Source: Nocardioides baculatus
GTDB taxonomy: Bacteria; Actinomycetota; Actinomycetes; Propionibacteriales; Nocardioidaceae
DNA length: 64,000 bases
Assembly: GCF_016735675.1 (NCBI RefSeq)
Contig: NZ_JAERSG010000001.1
Coordinates: 682,001-746,000 of the forward strand
Reading direction: 5' to 3'
The notes under the pieces are model-generated. The model saw only the letters and a list, made by a program, of their open reading frames with translations. It did no database searches and was not told where the DNA came from. Made by a program: the position numbers and the translations under genes. Of the stretch, positions 58,508 through 64,000 are shown in pieces (within the stretch, counting starts at the first letter, position 1; each line of letters begins with the position of its first letter).

Positions 58508-61060
58508 ATGTTCCGCCTGACCTGGCGCAACCTGCTCGCCCGCAAGGTGCGCCTGCTGATGAGCACGCTCGCGATCGTGCTCGGCATCGGATTCCTCGCC
58601 GGCGTGATGACCTTCAGCACCGGCCTCAACGCGACCTTCGACAACATCGTCGAGGGCTCGACCCCCGACGCCCAGGTCCGTCCGGCCGGCGACGTGCAGG
58701 GCGCGAACGCCGGCGTCGGCACCACCTCGCTGGTGACGCCTGCCGACGTCGACAAGCTCGCCGCGCTCCCCGAGGTCGCGCAGGCAACCGGTTCGGTCGA
58801 CGGCCTGGGGTCCTTCCTGCTCGGCAAGGACGACAAGCTGGTCGGCGGCCAGGGGGCCCCTACCCTGGCGTTCAACTACGCGCCCAGCGAGAACATCCAG
58901 GGCGAGCAGGTGCTCGAGCTCGTCGAGGGAGGGTGGCCGGAGAAGCCGGGCGAGGTCACCCTCGACGCCTCCTCCGCCGAGCGCGGCGGCTACGCCGTCG
59001 GCGACACGGTCACATTGATCGTGCCCAGCGGCCAGCCCCGCCGGACCTTCACCCTGGTGGGCACCGCCGAGTTCAACGGCGGCGGCACGGCCGGCGCGAC
59101 GCTCGTGCTGCTCGACACGAAGGAGGCGCAGGAGATCTTCCTCGACGGCGCGGACGCCTTCACCAGCGTCTCGCTGACCGCCGCCGACGGCGTCTCCCGC
59201 ACCGAGCTCGCCGACGCGGCCAAGGCCGTCGTGCCCGAGGGCTTCACGGCCGTCACGGGCGACAAGGTGATCAAGGAGCAGCAGGACCAGATCGGCCAGT
59301 TCCTCGACGTCATCTCGATCTTCCTGACCACCTTCGCGGTGATCGCGATAGTGGTCGGCGCGTTCATCATCTTCAACACCTTCTCGATCCTCGTCTCCCA
59401 GCGCGTGCGCGAGTCCGCGCTGCTGCGCGCCCTCGGCGCGAGCAAGCGCCAGGTCACCCGCTCGGTGCTCATCGAGGCGTTCCTCATGGCCCTCGTCGGG
59501 TCGACGCTCGGCCTGCTGCTGGGGCTCGGCCTGTCGCGTGGCCTGGCGGGACTGTTCCGGACGTTCGGGCTCGACATCGCCGGCGAGGTGCTGACCCTGA
59601 CGCCGTTCACGATCGCGTCGGGCTACGTCACCGGCATCGTGGTCACCATGGTCGCGGCGTTCGTCCCGGCGCGACGCGCGGCCAAGGTCCCGCCGGTCGC
59701 CGCGATGCGCGACGACCTCACCGTGCAGGAGAAGGGGATGCGCCGCCGGCTCGTGCTGGGCACGATCGCGATGGTCGTCGGCGTCGCGCTGGTCGCAGCC
59801 GGCCTCGTCGGGGCTCCCGGCACCGATGCGATCTGGATCGGCGCCGGAGCCGTGATCTGGGTGGTGACCACCGCCGTCCTCGCCCCGGTCGTGGGCCGGC
59901 CGGTGCTGCTGCTGAGCCGCAGCGTGTTCGGCCGCATCTTCGGCACTGCGGGGCGCCTGGCCGGTGAGAACGCGCTGCGCAGCCCGCGGCGTACGGGGGC
60001 GACCGCCTCCGCCCTGATGATCGGCCTGGCCGTCGTGTCCGCCGTGGGCGTGCTCGCCTCGTCGCTGAGCGCCACCCAGGACAAGATCGTCGACGACCAG
60101 TTCACCAGCGACTTCCTCGTCCAGCTGCCGACGTTCCAGGGGTTCCCGACGCAGTACGGCGACCAGATGGAGGAGGTCGACGGCGTCGACCTGGTCTCGC
60201 GCCAGCAGGGGGTGCCGGTCAGCATCGAGGTCGCCGGCACGCCCGACCAGACCTTCGCGAACGGCGTCGACGCGGCCTTCACCGAGATCTACACGCTCAA
60301 GATGGTGTCCGGCACCGACCAGATCTCCGGGGACCAGGCGCTGCTCAGCGAGGGCCGCTCCGACGACCTGAAGGCCACCACCGGGGACACGATCGAGGTG
60401 CAGTTCCCCGGCGGGAAGACCATCCCGCTCGAGGTGGCCGGCGTCTTCGAGGACACCCCGGTGACCAGCGGCCTGACGGTGCCGCTCGCGGTCCTGGACG
60501 AGGCGGGGGTCAAGCGCAGCGACTCCTCGATCAGCATCAACGTCGCCGACGGCGCGGACCGCGGCGCGGTGAAGCAGGACCTCGAGGACGTGGTGAAGGA
60601 CCTCCCGATCCTGTCGGTGCAGGACAAGCAGGAGTTCAAGGAGCTCATCAGCGGGCAGGTCAACCAGCTGCTCTACGTCATCTACGGGCTGCTGGCGCTG
60701 GCCGTGGTGATCGCCGTCATCGGCATCGTGAACACGCTCAGCCTCAGCGTCCTCGAGCGGACGCGCGAGATCGGGCTGCTGCGCGCCGTCGGCCTGTCGC
60801 GGCGCAAGCTGCGCACGATGATCACCCTCGAGTCCGTCGCGATCGCGGTGCTCGGTGCGGTGCTCGGGATGGCGCTGGGGCTGGTCATCGGGGTCGTGCT
60901 GCGCCAGTCGCTCAAGGACGACCTGACCGAGCTCGCACTGCCGATCAGCAGCCTGGCGCTCTTCCTGGTCGTCGCGGTCATCTTCGGCGTGCTCGCAGCC
61001 GTCATCCCCGCGGTCCGGGCGTCGCGGATGAAGGTGCTCCAGGCCATCGCCACGGAATGA
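58508..61060 (+). CDS. FtsX-like ABC permease
   Basis: 850 residues with two FtsX permease units. An N-terminal helix (LLMSTLAIVLGIGFLAGVMTF) is followed by a large periplasmic domain (about 45-250) and a bundle of helices (LTTFAVIAIVVGAFIIFNTFSILV, VRESALLRALGASKRQV); the second unit repeats this (about 455-850, ending TREIGLLRAVGLSRRKL). Works with the ATPase in a MacB-type mechanotransmission complex that moves lipids, peptides or drugs. No adjacent two-component system. Confidence 0.93.
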   Translation: MFRLTWRNLLARKVRLLMSTLAIVLGIGFLAGVMTFSTGLNATFDNIVEGSTPDAQVRPAGDVQGANAGVGTTSLVTPADVDKLAALPEVAQATGSVDGLGSFLLGKDDKLVGGQGAPTLAFNYAPSENIQGEQVLELVEGGWPEKPGEVTLDASSAERGGYAVGDTVTLIVPSGQPRRTFTLVGTAEFNGGGTAGATLVLLDTKEAQEIFLDGADAFTSVSLTAADGVSRTELADAAKAVVPEGFTAVTGDKVIKEQQDQIGQFLDVISIFLTTFAVIAIVVGAFIIFNTFSILVSQRVRESALLRALGASKRQVTRSVLIEAFLMALVGSTLGLLLGLGLSRGLAGLFRTFGLDIAGEVLTLTPFTIASGYVTGIVVTMVAAFVPARRAAKVPPVAAMRDDLTVQEKGMRRRLVLGTIAMVVGVALVAAGLVGAPGTDAIWIGAGAVIWVVTTAVLAPVVGRPVLLLSRSVFGRIFGTAGRLAGENALRSPRRTGATASALMIGLAVVSAVGVLASSLSATQDKIVDDQFTSDFLVQLPTFQGFPTQYGDQMEEVDGVDLVSRQQGVPVSIEVAGTPDQTFANGVDAAFTEIYTLKMVSGTDQISGDQALLSEGRSDDLKATTGDTIEVQFPGGKTIPLEVAGVFEDTPVTSGLTVPLAVLDEAGVKRSDSSISINVADGADRGAVKQDLEDVVKDLPILSVQDKQEFKELISGQVNQLLYVIYGLLALAVVIAVIGIVNTLSLSVLERTREIGLLRAVGLSRRKLRTMITLESVAIAVLGAVLGMALGLVIGVVLRQSLKDDLTELALPISSLALFLVVAVIFGVLAAVIPAVRASRMKVLQAIATE

Positions 61061-61136
61061 GCGACCGAGTGAGTCGGCTCACGCGCCCCGCCCCCCGGGT
61101 GCTGACAGGACCGGGGCGCGGTGGCACCGTGGACGG

Positions 61137-62603
61137 GTGACTGATCAACAACTGAAGACGTCAGAGGACCGGTCCGACCGCAGCTTCTTCGGTCAGCCGG
61201 GCGTGCTCGCCAACCTGTTCGGGGTCGAGCTGTGGGAGCGCTTCAGCTTCTACGGCATGCAGGGAATCCTGCTGATCTACCTCTACTACTCCGCCGCCAA
61301 GGGCGGCCTCGGCATCGACGAGACCGTCGCGACCGGCATCGTCGGCGCGTACGGCGGAGGGGTCTACCTCTCCACGATCCTCGGCGCCTGGCTCGCCGAC
61401 CGGCTGATCGGCCCGGAGCGGACGCTGTTCTACGCAGCGATCTGCGTGATGCTCGGCCACATCGCGCTGGCCGTCCTCCCGGGCCTGACCGGCGTCGGTG
61501 TCGGCCTGGTGCTGATCGCGCTCGGCTCGGGCGGGGTGAAGGCCAACGCCACCTCGCTGGTCGGCTCCCTCTACGACGAGCACGACACCCGCCGCGACGC
61601 CGGCTTCTCCCTCTTCTACATGGGCATCAACATCGGCGCCCTCCTCGGCCCGCTGCTGACCGGCCTGCTGCAGAAGGAGGCCGGCTTCCACTGGGGCTTC
61701 GGCGCCGCCGCGGTCGGCATGGCGATCGGCCTCGCGCAGTACGCCGCCTTCCGCGGCCGGCTGCCCGAGGAGACCAACGAGGTGGCGAACCCGCTGCCCG
61801 CCGATCGCCGACTGGCGTACGCCGGCGGCGCGGTCGTCGTGCTCGCCCTGGTCGCCGTCCTGACCTGGGTCGACGTCATCACCGCCGACCGGCTGTCCAA
61901 CATCGTGATCGGGATCAGCCTGGTGGCCGCGATCGCCTACTTCGCGGTGATCCTCGCCGACAAGCAGGTGACCGGCGTCGAGCGCAGCCGGATCTTCGCG
62001 TTCATCCCGCTCTTCATCTGCAACGTCGTGTTCTGGTCGCTCTACCAGCAGCAGTTCACCGTCGTCACGATCTACGCCGACAAGCGCCTCGACCGGAACC
62101 TGTTCGGCTGGGAGATGCCGGTGTCGTGGGTGCAGTCGATCAACCCGGTCTTCATCATCGTGCTGGCCGGCGTCTTCGCGGCGCTGTGGACCAGGCTCGG
62201 TGACCGCCAGCCGGTGACGCCGTTCAAGTTCGGCGCCGGCACGGCGCTGATGGGCGTCGCGTTCTTCTGCTTCCTCCCGATGCCCGGTGGCGAGAACACC
62301 GCACCGCTCCTGGGCCTCGCCGGCATCCTGCTGGTGTTCACCCTGGCCGAGCTGCTGATCTCGCCGGTCGGCCTCAGCGCCACCACCAAGCTGGCGCCGA
62401 AGAAGTTCCGCACCCAGATGGTCGCGCTCTACTTCCTCTCGATCGCCCTCGGCACCGCACTCGCCGGGACGCTCGCGGGGTTCTACGACGAGAACAACGA
62501 GGCGCCCTTCTTCATCTGGATCGGCCTCGCCTCCGTCGTCACCGGCGTCGTCGTGATGCTCGCGTCCAAGCCGATCCACCGCCTGATGGCCGGCGTGGAC
62601 TGA
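61137..62603 (+). CDS. POT/PTR-family proton-coupled peptide transporter
   Basis: 488 residues with about 14 membrane helices. It contains the POT ExxERFSFYG motif as ELWERFSFYGMQGILLIYL (about 31-49) and FYMGINIGALLGPLLTG. Imports di- and tripeptides with protons. GTG 61137 follows a GTGGACGG stretch. The ZIP-like gene starts 1 nt after its stop. Confidence 0.92.
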   Translation: MTDQQLKTSEDRSDRSFFGQPGVLANLFGVELWERFSFYGMQGILLIYLYYSAAKGGLGIDETVATGIVGAYGGGVYLSTILGAWLADRLIGPERTLFYAAICVMLGHIALAVLPGLTGVGVGLVLIALGSGGVKANATSLVGSLYDEHDTRRDAGFSLFYMGINIGALLGPLLTGLLQKEAGFHWGFGAAAVGMAIGLAQYAAFRGRLPEETNEVANPLPADRRLAYAGGAVVVLALVAVLTWVDVITADRLSNIVIGISLVAAIAYFAVILADKQVTGVERSRIFAFIPLFICNVVFWSLYQQQFTVVTIYADKRLDRNLFGWEMPVSWVQSINPVFIIVLAGVFAALWTRLGDRQPVTPFKFGAGTALMGVAFFCFLPMPGGENTAPLLGLAGILLVFTLAELLISPVGLSATTKLAPKKFRTQMVALYFLSIALGTALAGTLAGFYDENNEAPFFIWIGLASVVTGVVVMLASKPIHRLMAGVD

Positions 62604-62604
62604 C

Positions 62605-63315
62605 ATGCTCGAGGCCCTCGGCTGGGGAGCGGTGGCGGCCAGCTCGCTGCTGGTCGGCGCCGTCCTCGCCCTCGTCCGTACGTGGTCCGCCCAGTTGGTC
62701 GGCCTGGTGCTGGGCTTCGGGGCGGGCGCGCTGATCGCGAGCGTGTCGTTCGAGCTGGCCGAGGAGGGGCTCCGGGTCGGGAGTGCGTACGCCGTCGCGG
62801 GCGGGCTCGCCCTCGGCGGCCTCACCTTCTTCGGTGCCGACCGCCTCGTGCAGAGGTGGGGCGGTCGGTCCGGCGGGTCGTCGGCCGGCGCCCCGCTCGC
62901 CGTCGGCGCCTTCCTCGACGGGATCCCCGAACAGATGGTGCTCGGGATCGGCATCGCCTCGGGCGGCGGTGTCAGTGCCGCGCTGGTGGTGGCGATCTTC
63001 GCCTCCAACCTGCCCGAGGCGATCGGCTCGGCGGCCGACATGCGCGGTGACGGCCGCTCCGCGCGGTCCGTGGTCGGCCTCTGGGCCGGCGTCGCCGCGC
63101 TGTGCGCGCTCGCCACGGTCGGGGGCTACGCGCTCTCCGACGTGGTCTCCGCCGAGGGCCAGGCCCTCATCGACGGCTTCGCCGCCGGCGCACTGCTGAC
63201 GATGCTGATCGACTCGATGGTCCCCGAGGCCAAGGAGAAGGCGAAGGACCTCGCCGGGCTCGCGACCGTCGTCGGCTTCGCGATCGCCGCGGGGCTGTCG
63301 CTGCTGGGTGGATAG
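62605..63315 (+). CDS. ZIP-like metal-transport family protein
   Basis: 236 residues with about seven hydrophobic helices: LVGLVLGFGAGALIASVSFELAEEGL, APLAVGAFLDGIPEQMVLGIG and NLPEAIGSAADM. The ZIP helix-4 motif HNxxEG is here DGIPEQ, so metal ligands differ from classic ZupT, although the NLPEA segment resembles the helix-5 site. Substrate uncertain. Same operon as the POT gene. Confidence 0.75.
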   Translation: MLEALGWGAVAASSLLVGAVLALVRTWSAQLVGLVLGFGAGALIASVSFELAEEGLRVGSAYAVAGGLALGGLTFFGADRLVQRWGGRSGGSSAGAPLAVGAFLDGIPEQMVLGIGIASGGGVSAALVVAIFASNLPEAIGSAADMRGDGRSARSVVGLWAGVAALCALATVGGYALSDVVSAEGQALIDGFAAGALLTMLIDSMVPEAKEKAKDLAGLATVVGFAIAAGLSLLGG

Positions 63316-63328
63316 CGTCCGGCCCATC

Positions 63329-63375
63329 GACAGTGGAGCCGGCGGCCCGACCTACCGGCTCCGGGCTCCACTGTC
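63329..63375. terminator. Bidirectional terminator hairpin
   Basis: Perfect 12-nt arms GACAGTGGAGCC (63329-63340) and its complement (63364-63375) flank a GC-rich centre, between convergent ends of the ZIP-like and polymerase genes. Confidence 0.7.
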
Positions 63376-63381
63376 CCGTGG

Positions 63382-64000
63382 TCAGTAGCCGCCCTCGGGC
63401 TCGACCATCTCGCCCCGGACACCGAGGAGCCGCACCGGGCGCTGGTCGTCGAGGGCGAGGTAGAGGTCGTGGGCGGTCTGCGTGATGACCTCGACGTCCC
63501 AGGTCGGCTCCTTCAGCTTGCGCACCTTGGTGAACGTGAAGAACGGCGCGAAGCGGACCTTGAGGTGCACCCGCTGCACCATCCGCTCCTCCTTGCGGAC
63601 GTCGTCGATGACCCGGGCGGCGAGCTCGGCCAGCGCGGCGCGCACCTCGTCGGGGGTGCGGAGGTCGGACTGGTAGGTCGTCTCCCGGCCGTGGGCGCGC
63701 GCGACCCACGGGGTGTCGTCGGGCCTCGAGCGGCCGCCGCCGCGACCGAGCCGGCCGAGGTGGGCCCCGGTCGCCGGACCGAAGGCCGCGACCAGCGCGT
63801 CCGCCTCGGCCGCCGCGAGGTCGGCCACCGTGCGGATCCCGATCGCTTCGAGACGCGCGCCGATCCTGGTGCCGACGCCCCAGAGCGCGGTGGTCGGGCG
63901 CTCGCCCATCACCTCCATCCAGGTGTCGCGGGTGAGCACGAACGTGCCCTGCGGCTTGCCGAAGTCGGTCGCGATCTTGGCGCGCACGAGGGTGTCGCCG
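63382..64000 (-). CDS. dinB: DNA polymerase IV (Y family), 5' end outside the window
   Basis: The C-terminal 206 codons of a Y-family polymerase. TLVRAKIATDFGKPQG is the palm region. WGVGTRIGARLEAIGIRTVADLAA is the helix-hairpin-helix thumb. The little-finger domain follows (TYQSDLRTPDEVRAALAEL, VHLKVRFAPFFTFTKVRKL). The protein ends at EPEGGY with no beta-clamp QxxLF-type tail visible at the very end. Translesion synthesis. The N-terminal catalytic half lies beyond position 64000. Confidence 0.9.
   Translation of the reverse strand, partial: GDTLVRAKIATDFGKPQGTFVLTRDTWMEVMGERPTTALWGVGTRIGARLEAIGIRTVADLAAAEADALVAAFGPATGAHLGRLGRGGGRSRPDDTPWVARAHGRETTYQSDLRTPDEVRAALAELAARVIDDVRKEERMVQRVHLKVRFAPFFTFTKVRKLKEPTWDVEVITQTAHDLYLALDDQRPVRLLGVRGEMVEPEGGY

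Noticed and set aside
61161..63116. Minus-strand 651-residue open frame over the POT and ZIP-like genes
   Set aside because: Shadow frame; the plus-strand proteins have membrane helices and family motifs.

Overview
The window reads as ordinary core chromosome of a high-GC actinobacterium of the Nocardioides type (Nocardioidaceae). The evidence is uniformly high GC with G/C-ending codons, very tight gene packing, and a gene order I recall from Streptomyces for the right flank of oriC: murJ, DUF6049 gene, pcnA, ino1, padR, bifunctional PBP, rpsF-ssb-rpsR-rplI, MATE gene, dnaB. A FemX-like transferase fits an LL-diaminopimelate/glycine cell wall, and ino1 plus a mycothiol-dependent-type enzyme fits a mycothiol producer. 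I see no transposase, integrase, prophage cluster, CRISPR array, tRNA or rRNA gene.

Region by region. 1-5.8 kb (minus strand): a MurJ flippase, a secreted/anchored DUF6049 protein, and a separate membrane pseudokinase with an extracytoplasmic domain. The pseudokinase is the part that mycobacteria carry fused to MviN. 5.9-16.5 kb: pcnA, a TetR-controlled F420-reductase-like gene, ino1 with its PadR regulator, a class A PBP with a long Pro/Thr tail, a polytopic membrane protein, an alanine-racemase-fold protein and FemX. 16.7-24.2 kb: endonuclease IV and a Ser/Thr kinase overlapping by 4 nt, the S6-SSB-S18-L9 operon, a lipoprotein, a MATE exporter, then a 477-nt divergent intergenic region rich in DnaA-box-like sites ahead of dnaB.

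24.2-33.9 kb is a mixed accessory block. It holds a secreted mosaic protein with a 5'-nucleotidase C-terminal-type domain but no metallophosphatase domain, a short BLUF photoreceptor, a Gdt1/TMEM165-type transporter behind a probable yybP-ykoY manganese riboswitch, and a P-loop kinase fused to a luciferase-like (LLM) oxidoreductase. 34-37 kb is a furA-katG unit with a palindromic operator. 37-48 kb holds many small stress, enzyme and membrane genes. 48-51.6 kb is a two-gene module: a Na+/H+ antiporter carrying a UBP-type zinc finger, then a receiver-like/thioredoxin-reductase-like flavoprotein whose usual CxxC site is lost. 51.6-57.6 kb has an ArsR-SRPBCC-DHFR-like operon, a soluble Ser/Thr kinase, and a WYL regulator divergent from a hydrolase. 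57.7-63.3 kb has an ABC/FtsX-type exporter, a POT-family transporter and a ZIP-like transporter. The window ends inside a Y-family DNA polymerase gene.

Two features run through the window. Very many genes have a -10-like TANNNT hexamer 6-8 nt before an ATG or GTG start, which implies leaderless transcripts. Several intergenic gaps carry long palindromes; some look like terminators, and a related family (one copy at 7.36-7.43 kb, about three at 33.9-34.1 kb) looks like a dispersed palindromic repeat.
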